DNA of 64,000 bases from Cellulophaga sp. Hel_I_12 (GTDB taxonomy: Bacteria; Bacteroidota; Bacteroidia; Flavobacteriales; Flavobacteriaceae), in contig NZ_JUHB01000001.1 in assembly GCF_000799565.1 (NCBI RefSeq), positions 2,049,501-2,113,500 on the forward strand, in the 5' to 3' direction. Shown one piece after another: positions 7,384 through 16,713 of the stretch. Both the position numbers and the translations under genes were made by a program. Position 1 is the first letter of the stretch. The number at the start of each line of letters is the position of its first letter. The notes under the pieces are model-generated. The model had not been told where the DNA came from. It did no database searches and saw nothing but the letters and a program-made list of their open reading frames with translations.

Positions 7384-8775
7384 ATGAAATTCAATCTTCT
7401 ATTCAACTCAAAATATAAAATAGCGACTCATATTTTTGTTTTTAGTTTATGTGCTTGGAGTATTTTTAATGTTTTTAGCTTCGCCCAAAAGTTCGACGCT
7501 TCGTTCATATGGAGTGAATTATTTCCTGTTCTAATTTTTATAGGTACCCTCTATATTTTATCATGGTGGTTAATTCCAATACTTTTTAAAAACTACAAAA
7601 GAGGCATCCTATTTTTAGTTTTATACCTTGGTATTTATGTAACTTTTTTAAGTTTTATTAAAACGATAGAGTATGGTCTTAGTTCTATAAATAGTGCCAA
7701 AAGTTACAATGTCTTTGATTGGATTTATTATTCCTTCAGGACGTTTATTCCATTTACAGTGATGTCTTTTGCATACAGTGCTGTTATTATGGATAAAAAC
7801 TTATTAAAAAAGATTTTTGACATTAAGCGATTAGAACCGATTATTAATACTGGTGCTATTTTTTTTATCATTCTATATTATTTTTTAATGAATAGTGCTC
7901 CAAAACTTACAGAGGTGTTATTACTATGTTTGTTCATATCCACTTTTTATGCTAATGTATTTTTTGTTTCACCAATTTTATTCTCAAAAAAAAACAAACT
8001 AAAATACACGCCATCCATCATCCTGTTAATTGTAATTTATTTTTTTTTAATATGGCAGTTAGGGTATTGGAAATTGAATTTGGATATTTACTTATTTATT
8101 TGGGGTCTTACCTTAATTGGAATTTTGATAGCCTCTACGTATTATGGGTATTTGAGATTAGAAACTAAAAAAAATAAATTGAAATTTGAGCAAAAAGAAA
8201 GTGAATTAAAGTTACTTAAATCTCAAGTAAATCCACACTTTTTATTTAACACATTAAACACGCTTTATGCAACAGCTTTGCAAGAAAATGCACCCATAAC
8301 AGCTGAAAGCACGGCGAAATTAGCAAACTTAATACGCTATATGCAAAATGATATCTCTGAAGATTTTATACCCTTGGAAAATGAAATTAAATACTTAGAA
8401 GATTATATTTATATTCAAAAATTACGATGTGAAATAACTCCAGAAATTAATACGAACTTCAAAAATGTCGAGCATCATAAAATAAGTCCAGGTTTATTAA
8501 TCCCTTTTGTAGAGAATGCTTTTAAATACGGTATTGACCCTAACAAACCATCTAGCTTGAACGTATCGGTAATAGGGACTGGTAAAAGCATTTTTTTTAA
8601 ATGCATAAATAGCTATGATGATTCATTTAATACCTATTACAAAGAAAAAGGATTTGGAATTGGTATTGAAAACACCAAAAAACGTTTAGCACTTGTTTAC
8701 CCAAAAAATCATACTTTAGAAGTACTAAAAGAGAATAACATTTTTTCAGTAAAAATAAGTATTGAAAGCAAATGA
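7384..8775 (+). CDS. LytS-type sensor histidine kinase
   Basis: A 463-residue membrane sensor kinase of the His_kinase (PF06580) class. Residues 1 to about 260 contain some eight hydrophobic segments with short loops and no obvious ligand domain. The dimerisation box QVNPHFLFNTLNTLYA carries the phospho-acceptor His285. The ATPase part has PLENEIKYLEDYIYIQKLR, the N-box-like PFVENAFKYGI, and GFGIGIENTKKRL (G-box). It overlaps the downstream response regulator by 4 bases, so they form a pair. The stimulus is unknown. Confidence 0.9.
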   Translation: MKFNLLFNSKYKIATHIFVFSLCAWSIFNVFSFAQKFDASFIWSELFPVLIFIGTLYILSWWLIPILFKNYKRGILFLVLYLGIYVTFLSFIKTIEYGLSSINSAKSYNVFDWIYYSFRTFIPFTVMSFAYSAVIMDKNLLKKIFDIKRLEPIINTGAIFFIILYYFLMNSAPKLTEVLLLCLFISTFYANVFFVSPILFSKKNKLKYTPSIILLIVIYFFLIWQLGYWKLNLDIYLFIWGLTLIGILIASTYYGYLRLETKKNKLKFEQKESELKLLKSQVNPHFLFNTLNTLYATALQENAPITAESTAKLANLIRYMQNDISEDFIPLENEIKYLEDYIYIQKLRCEITPEINTNFKNVEHHKISPGLLIPFVENAFKYGIDPNKPSSLNVSVIGTGKSIFFKCINSYDDSFNTYYKEKGFGIGIENTKKRLALVYPKNHTLEVLKENNIFSVKISIESK

Positions 8776-9449
8776 TACGAGCCATAGCTATAGATGATGA
8801 ACCAAAAGCAATTCAAGTGATTCAACATCATGTGTCAAAAAGCAGTAAAATTTTACTTTTAGCTGTCTTCTCAAATGCCCAAGAAGGTTTGATATTTTTA
8901 AAAGAAAACCCTATTGATTTATTATTTTTAGACATAAATATGCCCCATTTGTCCGGTTTAGAACTTTTAGCTGAACTACATGTAAAACCTTATGTAATTT
9001 TTACCACTGCCTATTCAGAATTTGCTGTTGATAGTTACATCTATGACGCTGTGGATTATCTATTAAAACCATTTGAATACAATCGCTTTGAAATGGCCAT
9101 CAAAAAAGTGGAAGATCGCATGGCAAATGCTAAAGAACAAAACGCCTATTTTTTTATAAAAGACGGATTTAAAACTATAAAAATAGCTTTCGAGGACATT
9201 CTTTTTATAAAGAGTTCTGGCAACTATTTAGACATCGTAACCCAAATAAAAACACACAATACAAGAATGACATTTTCCGAATTCATAAATAAACAGTTAC
9301 CCTTTGGTTTTGCAAGAGTACATCAATCTTACCTAGTTCATAGCTCCAAAATTGAAAAAATTGAACATAATCAAATATTTATTGACACTCACAAAATACC
9401 TATAAGTACTAAATATAGGGAGCTTTTTTATAAAAATTTAGGCACTTAA
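8772..9449 (+). CDS. LytTR-family response regulator
   Basis: A 225-residue transcription factor with a receiver domain followed by a LytTR DNA-binding domain. Receiver residues are D8-D9 (AIDDEP), the phospho-acceptor D54 (FLDINMPHLSGLEL) and K99 (YLLKPF). The LytTR domain spans about 125-225 with ILFIKSSGNYLDIVT and FARVHQSYLVH. It overlaps the kinase gene by 4 bases. Its target genes are unknown. The terminator beyond its stop codon has its T-run on the minus-strand side and mainly serves the opposing flotillin gene. Confidence 0.92.
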   Translation: MIRAIAIDDEPKAIQVIQHHVSKSSKILLLAVFSNAQEGLIFLKENPIDLLFLDINMPHLSGLELLAELHVKPYVIFTTAYSEFAVDSYIYDAVDYLLKPFEYNRFEMAIKKVEDRMANAKEQNAYFFIKDGFKTIKIAFEDILFIKSSGNYLDIVTQIKTHNTRMTFSEFINKQLPFGFARVHQSYLVHSSKIEKIEHNQIFIDTHKIPISTKYRELFYKNLGT

Positions 9450-9482
9450 AAAAGCCCCAAGAATATAAATTTCCTTGGGGCT
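9447..9482 (-). terminator. Terminator between the LytTR regulator and the flotillin gene
   Basis: Stem AGCCCCAAG / CTTGGGGCT with a 12-base loop. The T-run is on the minus-strand side (TTTTTTAAG), so it serves the flotillin operon, though the hairpin lies after both converging genes. Confidence 0.75.
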
Positions 9483-9504
9483 AGTGCTACTTAAACATAG
9501 CAGA

Positions 9505-10947
9505 CTATTGCTCTGAATCCTTCTTTTTAGAGATACCCGATTTTTTCAAGGCATCTTGTACTTCTTCGGAATCTAGATCTTTCCCTTTTAAATATTCGGG
9601 CAATTGCATACCTGCCATATTAAACATTTCTTGTAAAGGAGGTACCGATTTGTACATGCCTGAAATAAAATTGGCGGTAGAGTTTTTGCCATCTTCTGAT
9701 TTTGATCCAGAATCCCAAACCGTTACTTTATCAATCTTAATATTTTTAATGGCTTCGGCTTGTGTTCTTACCAGTTCCGGTAATTTATCAGCAATAAGTA
9801 ACAAAACAGCATCTTTAGGGCTATTGCCAGCCGCTTTTACAATTTCGTCTAAACCTTTTGCTTGCTTGGTTAATACCTCTAATATACCTTGTGCTTCGGC
9901 CTGTGCTTTGAATAAAATAGCATCAGCTTCCCCTTTGGCTATGCGTCGGGTGCGTTCTGCATCAGCTTCAGCATCAATCTCTACTTTTTTCTTATCTATT
10001 TCTGCAGGAACTACAATATCGGCCATTTGTGAGCTTCGCACACGTTCAGCTCTTGCCAATTCTGCCAGTTGCTCTGCAGCATACGATTCTTCTAGGGCTT
10101 TTGCGTTTTGTACTTTTTCTGAAGCTGTAGCAGTGCGCTCTGCTTCTGCTTCACGTTGGCGACGTAGGGAATCTGAATTGGCAACGTTTATTTTTGCAAT
10201 GTTTTCTCCTTCAACCGCCTGTGCGTTAGCAGCGGCAACTTGTGTACGTTCGTCTTGTACTGCATTTGCCTCACCAATAGCACCATCTCTGTTTTTTTCT
10301 GCCACCGATTTACGTGCTGCGTTTATCGCGTGTGCGGCTGCTTCTTTTCCTAAAGCTTCAATATAACCCGATTCGTCAACAATATCGGTGATGTTAACGT
10401 TGATTAATTTAAGTCCTACTTTCTTTAATTCGGACTCGACACTCTGAGAAATATTGGTCAAAAACTTATCTCTATCTGAGTTTATTTCTTCAATATCCAT
10501 TGAGGCAACCACCAAACGCAATTGACCAAAAATAATTTCTTTTGCTAAATCTTGTACTTCTTGCATGCCCTGACCTAACAAACGCTCTGCAGCATTCTGC
10601 ATAATGCCTGGTTCTGTAGAAATTCCAATCGTAAATCGTGACGGTACATTTACACGAATATTTTGCTTACTCAAGGCGTTGACCAAGTTAACTTCTATAG
10701 AAATAGGCGTTAAATCAAGAAATTCATAATCTTGAATTACAGGCCAGATAAAGGCAGCTCCACCATGAATACAACGGGCAGAATTTCCTGTACCTACTTT
10801 TCCATAAACGACCAATATCCGATCTGAGGGACAACGTTTGTAGCGTCTGATAAAGGATATGATAATGATAAAAAAGAATAAAATTGCAAAACCAATGGTC
10901 AGCAAGGTGGCACTACCACCACCTAATTGTAAGGGTAAAAAAAACAT
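9505..10947 (-). CDS. Flotillin-like SPFH domain membrane protein
   Basis: A 480-residue flotillin-family protein that scaffolds membrane microdomains. It has one N-terminal membrane segment (about residues 10-33), basic residues IRRYKR, then an SPFH/band-7 domain (about 40-215, starting PSDRILVVYGKVG). A long Ala/Glu-rich coiled coil spans about 215-390 and includes EAQGILEVLTKQAKGLDEIV. The C-terminal tail is charged. It starts 4 bases after the NfeD-like gene, matching the known flotillin/NfeD partnership. Named relatives are FloT and YqiK, but I leave the symbol empty because the subfamily is not certain. Confidence 0.88.
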   Translation of the reverse strand: MFFLPLQLGGGSATLLTIGFAILFFFIIIISFIRRYKRCPSDRILVVYGKVGTGNSARCIHGGAAFIWPVIQDYEFLDLTPISIEVNLVNALSKQNIRVNVPSRFTIGISTEPGIMQNAAERLLGQGMQEVQDLAKEIIFGQLRLVVASMDIEEINSDRDKFLTNISQSVESELKKVGLKLINVNITDIVDESGYIEALGKEAAAHAINAARKSVAEKNRDGAIGEANAVQDERTQVAAANAQAVEGENIAKINVANSDSLRRQREAEAERTATASEKVQNAKALEESYAAEQLAELARAERVRSSQMADIVVPAEIDKKKVEIDAEADAERTRRIAKGEADAILFKAQAEAQGILEVLTKQAKGLDEIVKAAGNSPKDAVLLLIADKLPELVRTQAEAIKNIKIDKVTVWDSGSKSEDGKNSTANFISGMYKSVPPLQEMFNMAGMQLPEYLKGKDLDSEEVQDALKKSGISKKKDSEQ

Positions 10948-10951
10948 AGGG

Positions 10952-11530
10952 TTATTTATTTAGGAGTTCAACAATTAATATCCCGTTATCGGTAACGGCT
11001 TTTACACGAACCACATTGCCTTGGTGCAAATCGGTTATTTCTTCGGTTAGCGCATCTAACTCAGGTAAAGTTCCTTGAACTGTAATACTTACTTTCCCGA
11101 TAGAAGAACGCTTGGCACCAATAGTGAGGTATACCTCACCTACTTGATTAATCGCATTTTTTAACAATAAAGTACCACTACTCTGCAATTTTGCTAAGTA
11201 ATAGAATATGGTCGCCATAGCAAACATCATCGCTAAGCCGCAAACTATTGATATAAAAACTACTGCAAATTTTGATAATTCAGCATTTAAGCACGCGATA
11301 CCTGACCAGCCAAAAATGGTAAAAAATCCCATTAAGTTCTTAAAAGATAAAAACTGAAAATCTATTCCCGTATCGCTTTCAATCTCAGCATCTACATCAC
11401 CGTCGATGCCGCCGCCATCACCGCCGATTAGTGTTAAAATTAGGAGAATCACAAATATTACAGATGAAATACCTGCTACTACCCAATATATTTTTTCAAA
11501 CAAGCCCAGGGCTTCAAACCATATTTCCAT
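10952..11530 (-). CDS. NfeD-like membrane protein, flotillin partner
   Basis: A 192-residue protein with three probable membrane segments: about residues 14-37, 64-80 and 86-112. Between the first and second is an acidic glycine-rich loop (GGDGGGIDGDVDAEIESDTG). The C-terminal 65 residues form the short beta-rich OB-fold-like domain typical of NfeD (GEVYLTIGAKRSSIGKVSI ... GNVVRVKAVTDNGILIVEL). It lies 4 bases upstream of the flotillin gene and is probably co-transcribed. The family is thought to act in membrane organisation or quality control; the precise activity is unknown. Confidence 0.8.
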   Translation of the reverse strand: MEIWFEALGLFEKIYWVVAGISSVIFVILLILTLIGGDGGGIDGDVDAEIESDTGIDFQFLSFKNLMGFFTIFGWSGIACLNAELSKFAVVFISIVCGLAMMFAMATIFYYLAKLQSSGTLLLKNAINQVGEVYLTIGAKRSSIGKVSITVQGTLPELDALTEEITDLHQGNVVRVKAVTDNGILIVELLNK

Positions 11531-11550
11531 AGGTTGTAATTTAAAGGTTA

Positions 11551-12771
11551 CTATACACTTTTTAAAACTATACTCACTGCATTTCCTCCAAAACCGACGG
11601 CGTTAACCATCACTTTATGTATTTTAGTAGGAACCTTCTCATAGGATACAAAAGGTACCTTTATTGCTTTTTGGTGTTGCAGCATTAAAACAGCAAGTTC
11701 TACGCTCAACATTCCAGAAGCTCCGAAAGTATGACCTATCTTCCATTTATTGGTAGTGCAAAAAGGTTTTTTGTTACAAAATATTTTATCGATAGCCTCC
11801 ATTTCTGATACATCGCCTTTAATAGTACCCGGGGCATGCATCACGATCACATCAATTTCATCAGGGTGTAGCACACCTAAAGCCATTTTCATAGAACGTT
11901 GAAAACAAACAGCATCGGTAGAAATAGAGATGTTGTGCTCTAGAAGTTCAGTGGCATAGCCTATACCTTCAATAACCGCCAAGGCATTGTCTGGCAGGCC
12001 TTTTTCTAAACATGCCACCGCAGCACCTTCACCCAAAACCATCGTATTTTGAGTTTTATCTAGGTCTAAAGCACGGCAAGGGTAGCCTTCAGATTCGTTA
12101 GCACCCGAAGTTTTGGCGTAAATTTTTAGCGCTTTCATTTGCGCAATAGTAAAAGGGGTTAATGGAGCTTCACTACCCCCCACTAAAAATTTATCTGCCA
12201 TACCGCCGCGTAGCCATGCCACTCCGTTTAAAAGCGAATGCAAGGCCGTAGAGCAGGTGATAGAATGTGAAATTTCAGGGCCTTGAGTTTGTAAATCGTG
12301 CGCAATCCACGATGATATATTTCCTAAGGTGGTTGTGGGTGAGGCTAAAGTAACTGCCTTTCCTCTTTCTAGAAACTCTTTGTGGTATTTTTCAAACAAG
12401 CCTGTGGCGCCTCTGGAAGACCCTATATTTATCCCAAAATTATCGCCAGCAACCCAACCTGCATGGGCAATAGCATTTCTCGATACGCATAAGGCAAACA
12501 AAACACTATCGTCTAAGTTTTTATATTTAGCATCTGATTTTTTTAAGATCTCAATTTCCTCCCTGCTCTCATTTGCTAAAGCCCCCACCCAAACCTCTTC
12601 TTTTCCTATCCTTTTAAGATGCACAGAGCTTGTCGCTGTTTGGTAGGCATTCCAAATAGCATTTTGAGAAATCCCTAAAGGTGAAATAGACGAAATTGCG
12701 GTGATAGAAATAGCTTCCTTTACGGCTAAATCCGGTTTTTTTTGATTTGTATGTGCTACAGCATTCTTCAT
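11551..12771 (-). CDS. Beta-ketoacyl-ACP synthase (FabF/FabB-like) in the biotin cluster
   Basis: A 406-residue condensing enzyme of the KAS II fold. The catalytic triad is visible: C173 in SITCSTALHSL, H312 in VMHAPGTIKGD and H347 in KWKIGHTFGASG. H312 sits in HAPGT rather than the standard HGTGT, which suggests a specialised subfamily. Its ATG begins on the base after the bioA stop, so it is translationally coupled to bioA. I infer a role in making the pimeloyl precursor, since no bioC or bioH is visible in the window. General fatty-acid elongation is the alternative. Confidence 0.85.
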   Translation of the reverse strand: MKNAVAHTNQKKPDLAVKEAISITAISSISPLGISQNAIWNAYQTATSSVHLKRIGKEEVWVGALANESREEIEILKKSDAKYKNLDDSVLFALCVSRNAIAHAGWVAGDNFGINIGSSRGATGLFEKYHKEFLERGKAVTLASPTTTLGNISSWIAHDLQTQGPEISHSITCSTALHSLLNGVAWLRGGMADKFLVGGSEAPLTPFTIAQMKALKIYAKTSGANESEGYPCRALDLDKTQNTMVLGEGAAVACLEKGLPDNALAVIEGIGYATELLEHNISISTDAVCFQRSMKMALGVLHPDEIDVIVMHAPGTIKGDVSEMEAIDKIFCNKKPFCTTNKWKIGHTFGASGMLSVELAVLMLQHQKAIKVPFVSYEKVPTKIHKVMVNAVGFGGNAVSIVLKSV

Positions 12772-14040
12772 TTACATTAGATCCAAAACACTTTTTATGG
12801 CATCATAAATTTGTTGTAATTCTGCTTCAGATATTACATAAGGTGCCGAAATGTAAATTGTATTTCCTAAAGGACGTAAAAACACCCCATTATCCATAAA
12901 ATGCTTCATCAATTTATCCCGTAAATTACCGTATCGCTCCATTTTGACATTTAAATCTAAAGCAAAGATTGTTCCTGTTTGGCGTGTGGTTAACACCTTT
13001 GGATGGTCTTTTATCTCCTCATTAAATTTTTGATGCGAAGCGATTACCCGTTGAATATTCCCTTGAATTTCAAAAGATTGTAACAGCTCAATACCTGCTA
13101 AAGCAGCAGTGCAAGCTAAAGGATTTGCAGTATAGGTATGCCCATGGAATAAACCCTTAGAAATTTCATTACTATAAAAAGCATCATATACCTTTTGGGT
13201 ACAGCTCGTTACCGCCATAGGTAAAAGTCCGGCTGTTAAAGCTTTAGACATGCACATCACATCTGGTTTTTCATTTAAATAATCAGAGGCAAAATACTTT
13301 CCTGTTTTACCGAAACCTGTCATGACCTCATCGGCTACGGTGATTACATCATGTTGTTTTAAAAGTGCCAAAATTTGATCTAAACCAGCAGCATCATGCA
13401 TTTGCATGGCGGCGGCTCCTTGAATTAAAGGCTCAAAAATAAAACCTGCAATATCATTTTGTTGTAATCGCTTTTCTAAGTGTGCTAAAATGGTAGTTAT
13501 AGTATCTTTTGTAGGTGTTGCAATGCGCTCTACATCGATAAAATAATCCTCAAAAGGACCATTATACACCGATAATCCGGAAACCGACATGGCCCCGAAG
13601 GTATCGCCATGAAAAGCATCTTCAAAAGCTAACAACACTTTACGACCCGTGCCTTTGTTAAAATGATACTGTAAAGCCATTTTAATTCCGATTTCAGTGG
13701 CCGTAGAACCATTATCCGAGAAGAATAATTTTTCTTGATTGCTAGGTAATATGTGGATTAAAGCTTCAGACAATTGAACAGCGGGTTCATGCGTAAATCC
13801 ACTAAACACCACCTGGTCTAATTGTTGCATTTGGGCGTATACTTTCTCGATAATATAATCGTTACAGTGTCCATAAACACAAGTATACCAAGAAGCTATT
13901 CCATCAATATAGGTTTTACCCGCTTCATCCGTGAGCGTACAAGCCTTAGCCTTGGTAATGGCCAACATCGAGTCATGTAATTTATGTTGCGTTAAAGGGT
14001 GCCAAATATGCTTTTTATCGCGTTCAGAAATATTTTTCAA
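12772..14040 (-). CDS. bioA: Adenosylmethionine-8-amino-7-oxononanoate aminotransferase BioA
   Basis: A 422-residue PLP-dependent class III aminotransferase making 7,8-diaminononanoate. HIWHPLTQHK near the N-terminus is the BioA signature that separates it from other class III enzymes. FSDNGSTATEIGIKMA and TVADEVMTGFGKTGK are the PLP-binding segments, and MCMSKALTAGLLPM contains the Schiff-base lysine. The start is a TTG (14040); no ATG is in frame upstream. A near-consensus CATCTTTG box is about 39 bases upstream on the minus strand. The ketoacyl synthase gene follows with no gap. Confidence 0.93.
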   Translation of the reverse strand: MKNISERDKKHIWHPLTQHKLHDSMLAITKAKACTLTDEAGKTYIDGIASWYTCVYGHCNDYIIEKVYAQMQQLDQVVFSGFTHEPAVQLSEALIHILPSNQEKLFFSDNGSTATEIGIKMALQYHFNKGTGRKVLLAFEDAFHGDTFGAMSVSGLSVYNGPFEDYFIDVERIATPTKDTITTILAHLEKRLQQNDIAGFIFEPLIQGAAAMQMHDAAGLDQILALLKQHDVITVADEVMTGFGKTGKYFASDYLNEKPDVMCMSKALTAGLLPMAVTSCTQKVYDAFYSNEISKGLFHGHTYTANPLACTAALAGIELLQSFEIQGNIQRVIASHQKFNEEIKDHPKVLTTRQTGTIFALDLNVKMERYGNLRDKLMKHFMDNGVFLRPLGNTIYISAPYVISEAELQQIYDAIKSVLDLM

Positions 14041-14134
14041 TGGGAATAAATTTTTGAATCCGTGTTTTTATATATCTTGCAAAGATGCTAATAAAAAATT
14101 TCTTGAAAATGAAATTTTTTATTTTGCTTCACCC

Positions 14135-14178
14135 AAAACTACTCTAAAAAGTAGTTTTGACCTCTCCAAAGGAGAGGT
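14135..14178. repeat. Tandem palindromes between bioA and the glycosyltransferase gene
   Basis: Two hairpins lie back to back: AAAACTACT / AGTAGTTTT (14135-14158, loop CTAAAA) and ACCTCTCC-AAA-GGAGAGGT (14160-14178). The second is of the GC-rich palindromic type found elsewhere in the window (20597, 27538, 33140). The rest of 14041-14233 is plain. Confidence 0.55.
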
Positions 14179-14233
14179 GAGTTAGAAACCCAAGGCTCAG
14201 GCCTCGCGCAATCTTTAGATAATTAGCCAAATT

Positions 14234-15721
14234 ATGCTAACCAAGCTTATAAACTATTTGACTCCCAACTACCCACATCTTAAAAACAGGACTGTTTTTT
14301 TAATCCTATTTTTCGTTTCTTTTTTTATCAGGCTTCCCTTTTTCTTTAGGGATTATATAGATCGTGATGAAAGCACCTTTATTTTAATGGGACAATCATG
14401 GGTAAACGGACATTTACCCTATCTTGAACTTTGGGATTTAAAACCTCCCATGAATTTCTTGTTTTTCGCTGGTATCATCTACTTTTTTGGAAAGAGCATG
14501 ATCGCCATTCGTTTTTTTGGTGTTCTTATTGTAGCCATAACAGCTTGGTACACGTATAGTATTAGTAATCTTGTGAACTCCAAAAAAATTGGTTTTTGGT
14601 GCGCCATCTTTTGTGTTTTTCTTCAAAGTTTATTTGGCAGTATGCAAGGGGTGATGTCCGAACATATTTCTGTGTTGTTTTTTATGCCAGCCCTTTACTT
14701 TTTAATAAAATATAAAGAATGGTATTGGTTTCTATTGGCGGGCCTATTAATGGGCTTAAGCACTATGGTAAAATTAAATATGGCCTATCCTATAGCTTTA
14801 ATTGGTTTGTATTTATCCTATGGATATATCATAAAGAAGCATATTCGTACAGGGTTTTTAAATATGATGATGTTTAGTATTGGGGTCATCACTATAATTC
14901 TATGTGCTATTTTACCCTATTACCTCCAGGGAAATTTTGATTTATGGTGGGATTCTGTTATCCAGGCACCCTTACTATATTCAAATTACGGGCGCTCATC
15001 TATTCTTATTTTTCTACCGCTTTTGCTATTCTTAGCCTTGTTTTTATGGTTGGCTCGTAAAAAAAATTACATTAATTTTAAAACGGATACGATACAACTA
15101 CTTACTGTCGCCATTATTGGGATTGTACTGTCATTTATAAAAGGTGGACGATTAAATGGTCACTATTTAATTCAACTTTATCCGAGTTTATTAATTTTGG
15201 TCTTTGTTTTTATTAGCGCAATCCCCTCTCTAAAACGTGCTACCTATAAGCCCTTATTTGCGCTATTATTACTTTTAATCCCCATGGAAAGTTATCTTGA
15301 ATATGTGGCCATTTTAAAGAATAAAATTGACAAAGGCACTTTTTACAATGGAGAAGGCATTGAGGTACCTAGGTATATTAGCGCCAATAATTTAGACTAT
15401 ACCAATATTTTATTTACTGAATATCATATTGGGTATTGGTACTTAGGTACAAATCCACCCTCAAAAACAGCAACTCATCCTAGCAATACTTCCCGACCAG
15501 AACTTTTTCAGTATGCACAAAACCCTAGAAAAACGGTCATGGAAGAAATACAGTTTATTTTAGAAGTAAAACAACCACAACTCATTGTAGCTCGGCAAGG
15601 TGACCTATTGCTATTTGATACTCTTATTGACGAAAACATTTACGTCAACCACTATCTAAAACAATACTACCAACCTATAAAAACTATAGGTAAGGCTATT
15701 ATTTATCAACGCTTAAAGTGA
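14234..15721 (+). CDS. ArnT/PMT-like glycosyltransferase family 39 membrane protein
   Basis: A 495-residue polytopic protein with about eleven hydrophobic segments. The first periplasmic loop has DYIDRDESTFILMGQSW, holding the acidic motif (RDE) of GT39/PMT_2 enzymes that use polyprenyl-phosphate sugars. WDLKPPMNFLFFAG follows and is typical of the family. The C-terminal soluble part (about 365-495) includes TEYHIGYWYLGTNPPSK. It probably transfers a sugar to lipid or protein at the outer face of the inner membrane; acceptor unknown. It lies on the opposite strand, inside the biotin gene region, and its 3' end overlaps bioD by 9 bases. Confidence 0.75.
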   Translation: MLTKLINYLTPNYPHLKNRTVFLILFFVSFFIRLPFFFRDYIDRDESTFILMGQSWVNGHLPYLELWDLKPPMNFLFFAGIIYFFGKSMIAIRFFGVLIVAITAWYTYSISNLVNSKKIGFWCAIFCVFLQSLFGSMQGVMSEHISVLFFMPALYFLIKYKEWYWFLLAGLLMGLSTMVKLNMAYPIALIGLYLSYGYIIKKHIRTGFLNMMMFSIGVITIILCAILPYYLQGNFDLWWDSVIQAPLLYSNYGRSSILIFLPLLLFLALFLWLARKKNYINFKTDTIQLLTVAIIGIVLSFIKGGRLNGHYLIQLYPSLLILVFVFISAIPSLKRATYKPLFALLLLLIPMESYLEYVAILKNKIDKGTFYNGEGIEVPRYISANNLDYTNILFTEYHIGYWYLGTNPPSKTATHPSNTSRPELFQYAQNPRKTVMEEIQFILEVKQPQLIVARQGDLLLFDTLIDENIYVNHYLKQYYQPIKTIGKAIIYQRLK

Positions 15722-16330
15722 TTCTAAAACCGACTTAAACGCTACTGCATATTTTTTAATGGTGGCTTTATTAAAACTGGCTTCTTCGTTAATTCTACCA
15801 ATAACGGTAGCACCTGTTTTTTTTACAATAATTTCTTCGGTTGTTTTATGCTCATTTCCACTAAATAAAATAGCAACATCATAGCCTTTTTTTTGCAACC
15901 AACCCACCGTTAGCAAGGTGTGATTTATACTCCCTAAATAATGCCTTGAGACCACAACAACTTTATAACTGGGCATGATAATATCTAAAATGGTATCTTC
16001 ATCATTGAGGGGCACAAGCAAACCTCCTGCACCTTCAATCACCAAATGATTCGTGGTTTCAGGGGCGTTAATTTCATTGATATCAATTTCAATACCTTCT
16101 ATAGCGGCAGCGGCATGCGGACTCACAGGTGTTTTTAGCGCATAGCTATTTTTATGAATTAGGGTTTTGGTATTCGAAATTAGATGCTCTACTTTATGGC
16201 TGTCAGAATTTTCAAGTTCACCCGCCTGAATGGGTTTCCAATAATCGGCTTCTAAAGCTTCCACCAAAATAGCCGAAGCTATTGTTTTACCAACTTCTGT
16301 AGAAATTCCTGTGACAAAAAAAGTATTCAT
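15713..16330 (-). CDS. bioD: ATP-dependent dethiobiotin synthetase BioD
   Basis: A 205-residue enzyme closing the ureido ring of dethiobiotin. MNTFFVTGISTEVGKTIAS holds the P-loop (G8-T16). KPIQAGE is the substrate-binding segment, and HLVIEGAGGLLVPL is the second conserved loop. Length is slightly below the usual 220-230. It lies 2 bases downstream of the DUF2007 gene, in the bioF-DUF2007-bioD operon. Its 3' end overlaps the convergent glycosyltransferase gene. Confidence 0.95.
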   Translation of the reverse strand: MNTFFVTGISTEVGKTIASAILVEALEADYWKPIQAGELENSDSHKVEHLISNTKTLIHKNSYALKTPVSPHAAAAIEGIEIDINEINAPETTNHLVIEGAGGLLVPLNDEDTILDIIMPSYKVVVVSRHYLGSINHTLLTVGWLQKKGYDVAILFSGNEHKTTEEIIVKKTGATVIGRINEEASFNKATIKKYAVAFKSVLESL

Positions 16331-16332
16331 AA

Positions 16333-16713
16333 TTAGGGCTTTGTAATCATGTTACAATGTAAACATTTGTATTTTCTTTTTTCAAAAAAAGGAAAAAGTT
16401 TATGAAAAATAGTTTTCCGCTCGTAGTACGACTCTGATTTTTGTGCCTTACAATTAGGGCACTGTATTAAATTTCCCTCATCATCTATGGCATAATGGCG
16501 CAATTCGTCATAAATTTCTAAGGCTCGAGCCTCATCTTCCTTAAACACCTGCAATTTTGCGCCGCCAATAGCATAACTTATCATCGGATCAGAATTGAGC
16601 ACGTTGTGATCTTTCAAAATCACTTGTATGCCTTCGAACTCTAGTTTTGTTTTTAAAACCTGTAAGTCTGACACATATTCAAAAGAAGCAATGGTTACTA
16701 ATTTACTACTCAT
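16333..16713 (-). CDS. DUF2007 domain protein with C-terminal zinc ribbon
   Basis: A 126-residue protein. Residues 1-75 match the DUF2007 'putative signal-transducing' fold (SKLVTIASFEYVSDLQVLKT, then GGAKLQVFKEDEARALEIYD). The C-terminus has two CxxC pairs, CPNC and CLHC, about 30 residues apart, forming a likely zinc ribbon. It overlaps bioF by 8 bases and sits 2 bases before bioD, so it belongs to the biotin operon. A role in biotin synthesis is not known; it may be a passenger or a regulator. Confidence 0.8.
   Translation of the reverse strand: MSSKLVTIASFEYVSDLQVLKTKLEFEGIQVILKDHNVLNSDPMISYAIGGAKLQVFKEDEARALEIYDELRHYAIDDEGNLIQCPNCKAQKSESYYERKTIFHKLFPFFEKRKYKCLHCNMITKP

Noticed and set aside
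9650..10366. 238-residue plus-strand frame, Ala/Ser-rich
   Set aside because: Antisense to the coiled-coil part of the flotillin gene; the composition mirrors the Ala/Glu-rich coding strand.
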